The notes: a model not told the origin generated them from the sequence alone. Counted from the first letter of the stretch, positions 33,056 through 42,227 are shown. The stretch is DNA of 64,000 bases from Micromonospora lutea (GCF_016863535.1 NZ_BOPB01000022.1:29926-93925), one strand, 5' to 3'. Program-made: numbers and translations.

Positions 33056-34605
33056 ACGCGTTACAGCAGGCCAAGATCCGGCTCCGCGCGGTACCGCTAC
33101 GGGTCAAGCTGGTCGCGGCCGTGCTGACCCTGGTCGCTGCCGCGCTGCTGGTGATCGCCTCGCTGACCACGATCTTTCTTCGCAGCTACCTGGTCGACCA
33201 GGTGGACGCGGAGCTGACCAGCGCCGCCGACAACCTCGAAGCGGTGGCCGGCGCGGAGCGGTTCGGCACCGACCTGCCCACCGACTACCTGGTGGTCTTC
33301 ACCGACAGCCGGACCGGTGCCGTCTCCTGGGTCTACTTCGACAACAAGCGGTTCGACGCCAACGACCTGCCGCCCTGGCCGGAGAACGCCGCCGGCTTCG
33401 AAGAGGCGGCCGGCAAACCGTTCCCCGCCCGGGCCCGGGCCAGCGACATGCGCTGGCGGATGCTGTACACCGAACTGCCCAACGGCCAGTGGACGGCGAT
33501 CGCGCAGCACCTGACCGACGTGGATCAGGCGGTGAAACGGCTCATCTGGATCGATCTGCTGGTCGGCGGGGCAGTGCTGGTGCTGCTCGCCTCGATCGGC
33601 GCGGCGATCGTCCGGACCAGCCTCAAGCCGCTGGTGGAGATCGAGCGCACCGCCGCCGCCATCGCCGGTGGTGATCTCAGCAGGCGGGTGCCCGACCCGG
33701 AGGACGGCCAACCCTGCCCGACCTCCGAGCTGGGGCGGCTGTCCCGGGCCCTGAACGCGATGCTCAGCCAGATCGAGATGGCCTTCACCGCCCGGGCGGC
33801 GTCGGAGTCCGCGGCCCGGTCCGCCGAGGCTGCCGCCCGAGAGGCCGCCGGGGCGGCCCGCGCCTCCGAGGCCCGTGCCCGCCGGTCCGAGGAACGGATG
33901 CGACAGTTCGTGGCGGACGCCTCACATGAGCTGCGTACCCCACTGACCACCATCCGCGGCTTCGCCGAGTTGTACCGCCAGGGTGCGGCCCGAACCCCCG
34001 AGAAGACCTCCGACCTGCTGCGCCGGATCGAGGATGAGGCGGCCCGGATGGGGCTGTTGGTGGAGGATCTCCTGCTGCTGGCCCGACTGGATCGAGAACG
34101 ACCGCTGTCACTCACCCCGGTGGAACTGCCGGTGTTGGCCGCCGACGCGGTGGCGGCGGCGCGCGCGATGGCGCCGGACCGGCGGATCGAGCTGGAGATC
34201 CAGCCCGACTCAGGTCCGCTGGTGGTGCGGGGCGACGACGCCCGGCTGCGGCAGGTGATCGGCAACCTGATGACCAACGCGCTGCGGCACACTCCGCCCG
34301 GGGCGGCGGTGATGTTGCGGCTGCGGGCCGAGCCCGGCAACCTGGCGGTGATCGAGGTCGCCGACACCGGCCCGGGGCTCACCGTCGAGCAGGCGGAGCG
34401 GGTCTTCGAGCGCTTCTACCGGGTGGACGCCTCCCGGACCCGCAGGACCGACGGCAACACCGGCACCGGCCTCGGCCTGGCCATCGTCGCCGCGCTGGTG
34501 ACGGTGCACCAGGGCACGGTCGAGGTGACCGCGACACCGGGTGGCGGTGCCACCTTCCGGGTACGGTTACCCCTCGCGCCGGCCGCCGACATCGACGACG
34601 AGTGA
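33052..34605 (+). CDS. mprB: Sensor histidine kinase (MprB-like)
   Basis: The protein has 517 residues. Two membrane helices (about 20-45 and 160-185) flank an extracytoplasmic sensor of roughly 115 residues. A HAMP domain follows, then HisKA with FVADASHELRTPLTT and HATPase with NLMTNALRHTPPG and GTGLGLAIV. Between HAMP and HisKA lies an unusual Ala/Arg/Glu-rich coiled segment (about 245-285, AAREAAGAARASEARA) that lengthens the signalling helix. The GTG overlaps the mprA stop. Named by gene order and domains. Confidence 0.88.
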   Translation: MNALQQAKIRLRAVPLRVKLVAAVLTLVAAALLVIASLTTIFLRSYLVDQVDAELTSAADNLEAVAGAERFGTDLPTDYLVVFTDSRTGAVSWVYFDNKRFDANDLPPWPENAAGFEEAAGKPFPARARASDMRWRMLYTELPNGQWTAIAQHLTDVDQAVKRLIWIDLLVGGAVLVLLASIGAAIVRTSLKPLVEIERTAAAIAGGDLSRRVPDPEDGQPCPTSELGRLSRALNAMLSQIEMAFTARAASESAARSAEAAAREAAGAARASEARARRSEERMRQFVADASHELRTPLTTIRGFAELYRQGAARTPEKTSDLLRRIEDEAARMGLLVEDLLLLARLDRERPLSLTPVELPVLAADAVAAARAMAPDRRIELEIQPDSGPLVVRGDDARLRQVIGNLMTNALRHTPPGAAVMLRLRAEPGNLAVIEVADTGPGLTVEQAERVFERFYRVDASRTRRTDGNTGTGLGLAIVAALVTVHQGTVEVTATPGGGATFRVRLPLAPAADIDDE

Positions 34606-34623
34606 TTTTCAGCGAATCCTCAG
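34606..34623 (+). promoter_or_regulatory. Candidate MprA box upstream of pepD
   Basis: TTTTCAG-CGAATC-CTCAG overlaps the mprB stop codon and lies 45 nt before the pepD start. It shares the pattern TTTTCAG-N6-CYCAG with the site before mprA, suggesting an internal promoter under the same regulator. Confidence 0.5.
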
Positions 34624-34667
34624 TTCAGCCCAAGGCGGGACGCAGAGCGATGGGAGAAGGTAGGAGC

Positions 34668-36212
34668 ATGACCGAGTACGAGTCCGACCCGCGCCGGCCG
34701 GCCCCCTTCGACGCCGAGCCGTCGCATCCCGAGCTGTCCCGCGCCGAGTACGCGCGGTCCGACTCCCCGTCCCTTGCCCGCCCCGACGCCGACCCGACGG
34801 TCGAGGCGCAGACCGTGCCGGTCCGGGCCGTTGATCCGCCGTCGGCCGGGCCGGACGCCACACCGGGCCGAACGGGCCCGGGCGACGGTGGCGGCTCGCC
34901 GACGGTGGCGCAGCCGGTCTCCGGTCAGCCCACCTGGGCACCGGCCAGTACCCACCAGCACCAGTACCAGCACCCCCAGTACCCGTACCAACCGGGTGCC
35001 CGCTACCCCGGCAATCCCTGGCATCCCGGCCAGCCCGCCTGGAGCGGTGCCCAGCCGCCCGGGCCGGGCGCGGGCCAGCAGCCCGGATATCCGGGGCAGG
35101 CCGCCGGGATGCCGAGCGGCTACCCAGGCCAGCCGCCCGCGTGGGCATCCACCCCGTCCAACGGACCCCGTCCCGGCCGGGTCGCCAAGCTGGCCGGTGC
35201 CGGCGTGGCGGTGTTCGCCCTGATGCTCGGCAGCGGGGCCGCCGGTGGTGCGCTCGCCCTCGCCCTCAGCGATGGCGGTGGCATCACCCGCACCTACAGC
35301 GCCGCGCCCGTGATCGACGGTGCCGACCTGCCGCGCATCGCCGCAGCAGTACAGGACAGCGTCGTGTCGATCAGCGCCGGCAGCGGTGAGGGCTCCGGAG
35401 TGGTGCTCAGCGCCGACGGTTACGTGCTGACCAACAACCACGTGATCGCCGGGGGCGGCGACACCGTACGGGTCTTCTTCGCCAACGGCACCAACACCCA
35501 GGCCGAGATCGTCGGTACCGACCCGAGGACCGACCTCGCGGTGCTGAAGGCGAACGGGATGACCGACCTTCAACCGGCCAAGCTCGGCGACAGCGACGCG
35601 ATGCAGGTCGGCGACCAGGTGCTCGCACTGGGCAGTCCGCTCGGCCTGCAGGGCTCGGTCACCGCGGGGATCCTCAGCGCCAAGGACCGCACCATCCAGG
35701 CCGGTGGGGGGCAGCAACTTCCGGGCCAGTCGGTCAGCTCGATCTCCGGGCTGCTGCAGACCGACGCCCCGATCAACCCGGGCAACTCGGGTGGCGCACT
35801 GGTCAACACCCGGGGTGAGGTGATCGGCATCAACACCGCGATCGCCACCGCGGGACAGGGCAGCACCGGCAACATCGGTGTGGGCTTCGCCATCCCGAGC
35901 AACAAGGCCAAGGACGTCGCGGAGAAGCTCCAGCGGCGCGAGAAGATCAGCCACCCGTCGCTGGGGGTCAGCGTGAACTCCGCTCCCGATGGCGGTGCGT
36001 TGATCGGCGCGGTGAACCCGGGCAGCGCGGCGGAGCGGGCCGGGCTGCAACAGGGCGACGTGGTCACCCGGTTCGGCGACAAGGTGATCAACGACTCCAA
36101 CGATCTGGTGGCTGCCGTCCAGGCCGGCAAGGTCGGTGACCAGGTCGAGGTGACGTACCAGCGAAATGGCACCGAGGCGACGGCAACCGTGACGCTCGCC
36201 GAAGCGTCCTAA
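34668..36212 (+). CDS. pepD: HtrA/DegP-family serine protease with PDZ domain (PepD-like)
   Basis: This 514-residue membrane-anchored periplasmic protease/chaperone starts with a cytoplasmic Pro/Gln/Gly-rich region (1-165). One membrane helix follows near 180-200, then a trypsin-like domain with catalytic His in TNNHVIAGG (~256), Asp in RTDLAVLK (~287) and Ser in NPGNSGGALV (~372), and a PDZ domain (about 425-510). ATG 34668 has purine-rich AGGAG just upstream. A rho-independent terminator follows, closing the mprA-mprB-pepD unit. Its role is envelope protein quality control, as in the mycobacterial PepD. Confidence 0.92.
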   Translation: MTEYESDPRRPAPFDAEPSHPELSRAEYARSDSPSLARPDADPTVEAQTVPVRAVDPPSAGPDATPGRTGPGDGGGSPTVAQPVSGQPTWAPASTHQHQYQHPQYPYQPGARYPGNPWHPGQPAWSGAQPPGPGAGQQPGYPGQAAGMPSGYPGQPPAWASTPSNGPRPGRVAKLAGAGVAVFALMLGSGAAGGALALALSDGGGITRTYSAAPVIDGADLPRIAAAVQDSVVSISAGSGEGSGVVLSADGYVLTNNHVIAGGGDTVRVFFANGTNTQAEIVGTDPRTDLAVLKANGMTDLQPAKLGDSDAMQVGDQVLALGSPLGLQGSVTAGILSAKDRTIQAGGGQQLPGQSVSSISGLLQTDAPINPGNSGGALVNTRGEVIGINTAIATAGQGSTGNIGVGFAIPSNKAKDVAEKLQRREKISHPSLGVSVNSAPDGGALIGAVNPGSAAERAGLQQGDVVTRFGDKVINDSNDLVAAVQAGKVGDQVEVTYQRNGTEATATVTLAEAS

Positions 36213-36242
36213 CGAAACAGAGGCTGCTTTCCTCCCTCCGGG

Positions 36243-36295
36243 GCGGCGGGTGGCGCGGCCAAGGGGGTTGGCCGCGACACCCGCCGCTCTTTTTT
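36243..36295 (+). terminator. Rho-independent terminator of the mprAB-pepD operon
   Basis: A 10-bp stem (GCGGCGGGTG/CACCCGCCGC) and an 8-bp stem (GCGGCCAA/TTGGCCGC) are separated by a 2-nt internal loop, with a 5-nt apical loop, then TC and six T. It is the strongest classical terminator in the window. Confidence 0.93.
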
Positions 36296-36385
36296 CACCT
36301 GTTCACCCGGACCGGGTGAACCGGGCTCATCCGGCCGTCCGGCAATTTCGGCGGAGAAGACCTGTGGCGGTGGATGGGGGGTGCC

Positions 36386-37057
36386 ATGACCACGGCAACG
36401 GCGACCCGGAGCGACGACCGGATCCAACGCGACGTGCTCGACGAACTCGCCTGGGATGCGCAGGTGCGCTCGACCGATATCGGGGTGAGCGTGCACGACG
36501 GGGTGGTTTCGCTCACCGGCGGCGTGGACAGCGCCGCCCGCAGGTGGGCGGCAGTGCGCGGGGCGCAGCGGGTACGCGGGGTGCGGGCGGTCGCCGACAA
36601 CATCGAGGTCCGCCCCGTCGGGCCGGTCGACTTCACCGACGGAGACCTGGCGATCGCGGCCAGCCGCGCGCTGGAGTGGAACAGTTTCGTGCCGGCCGAG
36701 CGGCTGGACCTCACCGTCTCCGACGGCTGGCTGATGCTGCGCGGAGCGGTGGAGTTCGGTTGGCAGCGGCGGGTCGCCGAGCGGGAGCTGCGCCGGCTGC
36801 GGGGCGTACGCGGCGTCACCAACCTGGTCGAGGTGCGGCCCGCCGCCCCGGCCGACCTCGACCGGATCCGCAGTGACATACAGCGTGCTCTGATGCGGGG
36901 GATCGGCACGGAACGGGTGACCGTTCAGGTGCGTGGCGACACGGTGACCTTGTGCGGGGTGGTGCGTTCCTGGTGGGAGCGGGATCAGGCGGAACGAATC
37001 GCCTGGTCGGCCGAGGGCGTGTGCATGGTACGGGACCAGCTGATGGTGGGCGGCTGA
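36386..37057 (+). CDS. Triple BON-domain protein
   Basis: The 223-residue protein is composed of three BON domains, about residues 12-75, 85-145 and 155-220, each with the form V.D.V.L.G.V (IGVSVHDGVVSLTGGVDS, LDLTVSDGWLMLRGAVEF, VTVQVRGDTVTLCGVVRS). There is no signal peptide or membrane segment, so it is cytoplasmic. BON domains contact membranes or other proteins; function here is unknown. It follows the operon terminator and has a GGGGGG run before ATG 36386; ATG 36374 is an alternative. Confidence 0.85.
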   Translation: MTTATATRSDDRIQRDVLDELAWDAQVRSTDIGVSVHDGVVSLTGGVDSAARRWAAVRGAQRVRGVRAVADNIEVRPVGPVDFTDGDLAIAASRALEWNSFVPAERLDLTVSDGWLMLRGAVEFGWQRRVAERELRRLRGVRGVTNLVEVRPAAPADLDRIRSDIQRALMRGIGTERVTVQVRGDTVTLCGVVRSWWERDQAERIAWSAEGVCMVRDQLMVGG

Positions 37058-37161
37058 ACCGGTGATCCGGTCCCGGTTTGTCCATACCCGGACCGGGAAG
37101 ACGCTCGTTCCAGCGCGAAGCGGAGCACATCGACGCGGCCGAAGGGCGACGGGGAGGGCAT

Positions 37162-38265
37162 GTGACCGACAACGTTGCGCATGAGCATCGGTTGCGGATC
37201 GCCATGGTCGTGCCGCCCTGGCTGTCGGTGCCGCCACCCGGTTACGGCGGGCTGGAGCACGTGGTGGCCGGTCTGGCCGACGCCCTGGTCGCCCGGGGGC
37301 ACGCGGTGACGCTGATCGGTGCCGGCGCGGCTCACGGTACCGCTGCGGACTTCCTCGCCACTGTCGACGAGTTGCAGTTCGACCGCCTCGGTGAGTCACT
37401 GCCCGAACTGGCGCACCTGGCCCGGGTCAACCACCTGCTCAGCCGGGCCGACTTCGACATCGTGCACGACCACAGCACGATCGGTCCGCTGGTGGCTGGC
37501 CGGCGGGAGGTCCCCACGGTGGCGACCGTGCACGGTAACCCGGTGGGGGAGTACGGGACGGTGCTCAGCGACACCGACCGGGGGGTGGGGCTGGTGGCGA
37601 TCTCACACGCTCAGCGGGGGTTGAATCCGCACCTGCCCTGGGTCGGCACCGTGCACAACGCGATGAGCCTGGAGGACTTTCCGCGCAAGGACGCCCCCAG
37701 TCGCGGGCCGGTGTTGTGGCTCGCCCGGTTCAGCCCCGACAAGGGGCCGGAACTGGCCATTCGCGCCTGCCGGGCGGCGGGTCTGCCGCTGGTGCTGGCC
37801 GGCAAGTGCAACGAGCCCGTCGAGCGGCGTTACTACGACGAGGTGGTCCGGCCGATGCTCGGGCCGGACGTCAGGGTGGTGTTCGACGCCGACCGCAAGA
37901 CCGTGCTGCGGCTGCTGGTCGAGGCGCGCTGTCTGGTCATGCCGATCCGGTGGGATGAGCCGTTCGGCATCGTGATGCTGGAGGCGATGGCGACCGGGAC
38001 ACCGGTGGTGGCGCTGGACCGGGGAGCGGTGTCGGAACTGGTCCGACCCGGGGTGAGCGGGCTGATCTGTCAGCGGCCGGACGAGTTGCCGGCGGCGCTA
38101 CGGCAGGCTCCCGACCTCGACCCGACGGATTGTGTGGCACACGTGGCACGAACCTTCTCCACCGAACAGATGGCCGTCGGCTACGAGGAGGTGTACCGCC
38201 GCTTCCTCGCCGACGCGAACCGTCGGTGCACGGTGCGTGAGCAGGCGCGGGTCACACCGGCCTGA
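37162..38265 (+). CDS. GT4-family glycosyltransferase (GT-B fold)
   Basis: The protein has 367 residues. The N-terminal acceptor domain has PPPGYGGLEHVVAGLADAL, and the C-terminal nucleotide-sugar domain has FGIVMLEAMATGTPVVALD, the GT4 E-x7-E motif. It is soluble with no membrane helix. The donor is probably a UDP- or GDP-sugar; the acceptor is unknown. GTG 37162 is used because GGGGAGGG lies 7 nt upstream. It converges with the Ser/Thr kinase gene with a gap of 13 nt. Confidence 0.88.
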   Translation: MTDNVAHEHRLRIAMVVPPWLSVPPPGYGGLEHVVAGLADALVARGHAVTLIGAGAAHGTAADFLATVDELQFDRLGESLPELAHLARVNHLLSRADFDIVHDHSTIGPLVAGRREVPTVATVHGNPVGEYGTVLSDTDRGVGLVAISHAQRGLNPHLPWVGTVHNAMSLEDFPRKDAPSRGPVLWLARFSPDKGPELAIRACRAAGLPLVLAGKCNEPVERRYYDEVVRPMLGPDVRVVFDADRKTVLRLLVEARCLVMPIRWDEPFGIVMLEAMATGTPVVALDRGAVSELVRPGVSGLICQRPDELPAALRQAPDLDPTDCVAHVARTFSTEQMAVGYEEVYRRFLADANRRCTVREQARVTPA

Positions 38266-38278
38266 CCGGACGCGCGGT

Positions 38279-39883
38279 TCACACCTGTGCGGCACCGAGC
38301 GCGGTGATCGCCGCGTCCAACTGCTGTGCGTAGGCCGGGCTCAACCCGTCCTCGCGCAGCCGGGTGGAGACCTTCTCCCGCAGTCGGGCGACACCCTGCC
38401 CCAGGTCGTCCTCGCCGCCGGTCACCGCCCGAGTGAGATTGCGCAGCTCGTTACGCAGGTCGAGGCCGACGTCGTCGCGGATGCCGCCGTCGGCGAGACC
38501 GGCGTCGATCACCTGATTCAGGCGGTTCGCGGCCTCGACGAGGGTGTCGCCACCGACGGGGGCCGGGTTCGGTACGCCGGAGGTGGCCGCTGGGGTGGGT
38601 GGGGTTCTCGACGGCACGGCAGTCGGCGGGGCGCTGGCGGTGTCGCCGGGCAGGGCCGGCTCGGACGGTTCGGTCGGTTCCGTCGTGGGCAGTACGGCCG
38701 GTGGTTCGTCGTCCTTTGTCAGCAGCGTCGGCACGGCCAGTGCTGCCGCCACCAGCGTGGCCAGGGCCGCAGTGACAAGCAGCGGGCGGCGCATCCGCCG
38801 TCGCCTCCGGTCCGCGCCGGTCGGCGCCGCACCCGCGCCCCCGTCGGTACCGACCCCGTCCGGGTGGCTGCCCGCGACGCTGCCGCCGGTGGCTGCGTCG
38901 TCGGCTGGTTGCGAGCCGGTGTCACCCACGGTGGGGAGGACCCAGACAGGGTTCGGGTGGGTGGGCTCGGCCGGTCTCACCGCGGGCAGGGTGGCCGTGG
39001 GGCCCGCCATCGTGCTGGCCTGCGGATCGGCGGGCTGCATCTGGTCGCGCAGCACGGTGGCCACCTGCCGGGCGGTGGGGCGGTCGGCAGGATCGCGCGA
39101 CAAGCAGCGCAGGCAGATCTGGGCCACCGTCTCCGGCAGACCTGGGACCCCGACCAGTGAGGGCGGTGGGCCCTCGGCGAGCGCGACGGCGAGTTCATCC
39201 CAGGTGTCCGCCGGGTACGGCACTCGACCGGTCAGGGTTTCGTGCAGGAGCACCCCGAGCGAGTACACGTCGGTCGCGGGTTGGGCCGGAGCACCGTCGA
39301 GCCGCTCCGGCGCCACGTACGCGGGAGTGCCGAAGGTGGCACCGTCCTCGTCGTCGTCGGGAGCGCCGATCCGGGTGGCGATGCCGAAGTCGAGCACCTT
39401 CGCGCCGACCTGGGTCATCATCACGTTGGCCGTGGTGATGTCCCGGTGCACGATGCCGAGCCGGTGGGCGGCGGCCAGCGCGTCGGCGACCTGAGCGCCG
39501 ATCTCCACCGCCTGCGGCCACGGCAGCGGACCCTCGGTGAGCCGAAACTCCAGCTCCTCACCGGAGAGCAGCTCCATCACCACGAAGGAGGTGATGGCGC
39601 CGTCCGGCGACACCGTCTCGCCGTAGTCGTGCACCGAGGTGACGTTCGGGTGGACCAACTGGGCGGCGGCTCGGGCCTCCTCCCGGACCATGTCGCGGAA
39701 TCTGGCGTCGGCGGCCAGTGACGGGGCGAGCACCTTCAGTGCGACCACCCGGTCGAGCACCTCGTCGTGAGCTCGCCAGATCACCGACATGCCACCGGCA
39801 CCGATCTGGTCGAGCAGCCGGTATCTGGTGGCCAGCAACCGGCCGGGCTGCAGGGCTGGCTTCACGGATCGCACCTGCCTCAT
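38279..39883 (-). CDS. Membrane Ser/Thr protein kinase (PknB-type)
   Basis: The protein has 534 residues. Kinase domain about 14-270: GAGGMSVIWRA (P-loop), VALKVL (catalytic Lys), HRDITTANVMM (catalytic loop), DFGIATRIG and APERLDG. It is followed by a Pro/Thr/Ala-rich linker, one membrane helix (about 355-375, LLVTAALATLVAAALAVPTLL) and an extracytoplasmic helical segment with EAANRLNQVIDAGLADGG. There are no PASTA repeats. The start (ATG 39883 versus GTG 39865) is uncertain. It lies head to head with the patatin gene. Confidence 0.9.
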   Translation of the reverse strand: MRQVRSVKPALQPGRLLATRYRLLDQIGAGGMSVIWRAHDEVLDRVVALKVLAPSLAADARFRDMVREEARAAAQLVHPNVTSVHDYGETVSPDGAITSFVVMELLSGEELEFRLTEGPLPWPQAVEIGAQVADALAAAHRLGIVHRDITTANVMMTQVGAKVLDFGIATRIGAPDDDEDGATFGTPAYVAPERLDGAPAQPATDVYSLGVLLHETLTGRVPYPADTWDELAVALAEGPPPSLVGVPGLPETVAQICLRCLSRDPADRPTARQVATVLRDQMQPADPQASTMAGPTATLPAVRPAEPTHPNPVWVLPTVGDTGSQPADDAATGGSVAGSHPDGVGTDGGAGAAPTGADRRRRRMRRPLLVTAALATLVAAALAVPTLLTKDDEPPAVLPTTEPTEPSEPALPGDTASAPPTAVPSRTPPTPAATSGVPNPAPVGGDTLVEAANRLNQVIDAGLADGGIRDDVGLDLRNELRNLTRAVTGGEDDLGQGVARLREKVSTRLREDGLSPAYAQQLDAAITALGAAQV

Positions 39884-40003
39884 AGGTGGGAGCGGTATCA
39901 GGTTGCGGGAATGTTGCCCCACTGTCAACGGGCTTCGATGCAGCGGGTCCCCACGGGAGCACGGGTGAGCCGGCCCGAGCGCGGCCGTGCCAGGATGAAC
40001 GGC

Positions 40004-40834
40004 ATGGCGCGGGGAGCGGTTGCTTTCGTGCTCGGTGGCGGCGGCGTCCTGGGCGCGGTCGAGGTGGGCATGTTGCGCGCCCTTTTCCGGGCGGGGATCC
40101 GCCCCGATCTGGTGCTCGGCACGTCGATCGGCGCGGTCAACGGGGCCCTGGTGGCCGCCGACCCGTCCGAGGCGGTGACCGACCGGCTGGTACGGCTGTG
40201 GGCTTCCCCAGAAGCCGGCGAGGTGTACGGCGACTCGGTCGCCCGGCAGCTGCGGCGCTTCGCCGCCCGTACCTACCTGCACTCGCCCCGACCGCTGCGC
40301 AAGCTGTTGGAGAACGAACTCGGCGCCCAGACCACCTTCGCCGATCTGAAGGTGCCGTTCCGCTGTTGTGCGGCGAACATCGAACGGGCCGCCGAGCACT
40401 GGTTCGTCAGCGGGCTGCTGGTGCCGGCGGTCCTCGCATCCGCCTCGGTGCCGGGGCTGCTGCCGCCGGCCCGGATCGGCGACCAGCACTACGTGGACGG
40501 AGGAATCGTCAACTCCATCCCGATCGGCGAGGCGGTCGCGGCCGGTGCCAGCCGGATCTTCGTACTCCAGGTGGGTCGGATCGAGCGGGCGCTGGCACCG
40601 CCCCGGCGGCCCTGGGAGATCGCCCAGGTCGCGTTCGAGATCGCTCGCCGGCACCGGTTCGCCCGGGAGATGGCCGCCCTGCCCGAGGGGGTGGAGGTGC
40701 ACGTGCTGCCGACCGGTGGCCTGGAGCCGCGCGACGACAGTCCGTGGGCGTATCGGGACATGGCGGCGGTGGGCCGGCGGATCAGCCGGGCGTACGCGGC
40801 CTCCCGGCACTACCTGGCCAACCTGGACCGCTGA
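40004..40834 (+). CDS. Patatin-like phospholipase
   Basis: The 276-residue protein carries the glycine-rich oxyanion loop (LGGGGVLGAVE), nucleophile elbow GTSIGA (Ser near residue 41) and catalytic Asp in YVDGGIVNSIP, the Ser-Asp dyad of patatins. No signal peptide, so it acts in the cytosol or on the inner membrane face as a lipid acyl hydrolase. The start is ATG 40004, 7 nt after CAGGAT; ATG 39995 is an alternative. It overlaps (TGATG) an acyltransferase gene, so the two may remodel lipids together. Confidence 0.9.
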   Translation: MARGAVAFVLGGGGVLGAVEVGMLRALFRAGIRPDLVLGTSIGAVNGALVAADPSEAVTDRLVRLWASPEAGEVYGDSVARQLRRFAARTYLHSPRPLRKLLENELGAQTTFADLKVPFRCCAANIERAAEHWFVSGLLVPAVLASASVPGLLPPARIGDQHYVDGGIVNSIPIGEAVAAGASRIFVLQVGRIERALAPPRRPWEIAQVAFEIARRHRFAREMAALPEGVEVHVLPTGGLEPRDDSPWAYRDMAAVGRRISRAYAASRHYLANLDR

Positions 40835-41850
40835 TGCCGCTACCGCCGCGTTGGCTGCGTCGACTGCTGCTGGCACCCGGTGTGGTTCTGTTGGCGGTCC
40901 TGTTGGTCACCACGGTGCCGCTCTGGGCCCTGCTCGCGCTCGCCGTGTCGCCCTTCTTCCCCGGGCACCTGCGCCCGCTGCGGTTGCTCTGGATCGGCTG
41001 CTTCTACCTGGTGTGGGACGCGGCGGCGTTGCTCTTCCTCTTCGGGCTCTGGGTCGGCTCCGGGTTCGGCTGGCGGGTACGCTCCCCAGCCTTCCAGCGG
41101 GCCCACTACGTGCTGGCCGGCTGGTTCCTGCAGGTGTTGTTCTGGCAGGCCCGGTGGACGTTGCGACTGCAGATCGACGTGGTCGGTACCGACCCGGACA
41201 CGGCCCTGCCGGGCCGGCCGGAACTGGTGCTGTGCCGGCACGCGGGCCCGGGTGACTCGTTCATCCTGATCCACGCGTTGGTGAACTGGTTCCGCCGTGA
41301 GCCGCGGATCGTCCTCAAGGACGCTCTGCAGTGGGATCCGGCCATCGACGTCCTGCTCAACCGGCTACCGAGCCGGTTCATCGCGCCGGGCCGAAACGAC
41401 CAGGGCTCGCTGTCCGAGCAGGTCGGACACCTCGCCACCGGCCTGGACGACGACGACGCTTTCGTGATCTTTCCCGAGGGTGGCAACTTCACCCCGAAGC
41501 GCCGGCTGCGGGCCATCGCGCGGCTACGTGACCGCGGACACGAGCGGATGGCGGTGAAGGCGGAGGCGATGCAGCACGTGCTCGCGCCGCAACCGGGTGG
41601 TGTGCTGGCGGCGCTGGACGCGGCACCCGACGCCGGAGTGATCTTCGTGGCTCACACCGGCCTGGACCGGATGCTCACCGTCGCCGACGTGTGGCGCGAG
41701 CTGCCGATGGACAAGCGGCTGGTGATGCGGTTCTGGTCGGTGCCGCCGGAGGAGATCCCGACCGACCGGCAGCAGCGCATCGAGTGGCTCTACGAATGGT
41801 GGAGTCGGATAGACGAGTGGATCGAGACCAACCGCGACGACGCGACGTAA
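40834..41850 (+). CDS. PlsC-like membrane acyltransferase
   Basis: The 338-residue protein has two or three N-terminal membrane helices (about 10-80). The acyltransferase core has CRHAGPGDSF as an HX4D variant (catalytic His and Asp) and IFPEGGNFTP as the acceptor motif. Compared with OlsA-like family members the third motif region is longer. It overlaps the patatin stop (TGATG) and is followed 9 nt later by cutA. A role in lysophospholipid re-acylation is likely; exact lipid unknown. Confidence 0.82.
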   Translation: MPLPPRWLRRLLLAPGVVLLAVLLVTTVPLWALLALAVSPFFPGHLRPLRLLWIGCFYLVWDAAALLFLFGLWVGSGFGWRVRSPAFQRAHYVLAGWFLQVLFWQARWTLRLQIDVVGTDPDTALPGRPELVLCRHAGPGDSFILIHALVNWFRREPRIVLKDALQWDPAIDVLLNRLPSRFIAPGRNDQGSLSEQVGHLATGLDDDDAFVIFPEGGNFTPKRRLRAIARLRDRGHERMAVKAEAMQHVLAPQPGGVLAALDAAPDAGVIFVAHTGLDRMLTVADVWRELPMDKRLVMRFWSVPPEEIPTDRQQRIEWLYEWWSRIDEWIETNRDDAT

Positions 41851-41859
41851 GGTGCGCAG

Positions 41860-42180
41860 GTGGAGCAGATCAGCGTGGTGACGACGGTGGTCGACGCGCG
41901 GTCGGTCGCCGATCTGCTGGCCGCCGCCGCGGTGGCCGGGCGACTGGCGGCCTGTGCGCAGGTGGGCGGCCAGGTGGACAGTACGTACTGGTGGCGGTCG
42001 GCGGTGGAGACCAGCACCGAGTGGTCGGTGCAGTTCAAGACCGCACCCGACCGGGTCGAGGCGTTGGTCGAGCAGCTGCGGGCCAGCCATCCCTACGAGG
42101 TTCCGGAGATTCTGGTCAGTCGGGTGGACTGCGGTCATCCCGGATACGCCGCCTGGGTCTTCGAGCACACCCGCCCCTGA
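41860..42180 (+). CDS. cutA: Divalent-cation tolerance protein CutA
   Basis: This 106-residue trimeric ferredoxin-like-fold protein has the family signature HPYEVPEILV and the C-terminal YAAWVFE box. Despite the name, its biochemical role is unsettled; it binds Cu2+ in some species. TAAGGT, overlapping the preceding stop codon, ends 6 nt before the GTG, so the gene may have its own leaderless transcript as well as read-through from the acyltransferase gene. Confidence 0.93.
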   Translation: MEQISVVTTVVDARSVADLLAAAAVAGRLAACAQVGGQVDSTYWWRSAVETSTEWSVQFKTAPDRVEALVEQLRASHPYEVPEILVSRVDCGHPGYAAWVFEHTRP

Positions 42181-42227
42181 GTACGCGCACTCTGGCGTTG
42201 ATCGCCCGCGCCGTCCAGGATGATCGC

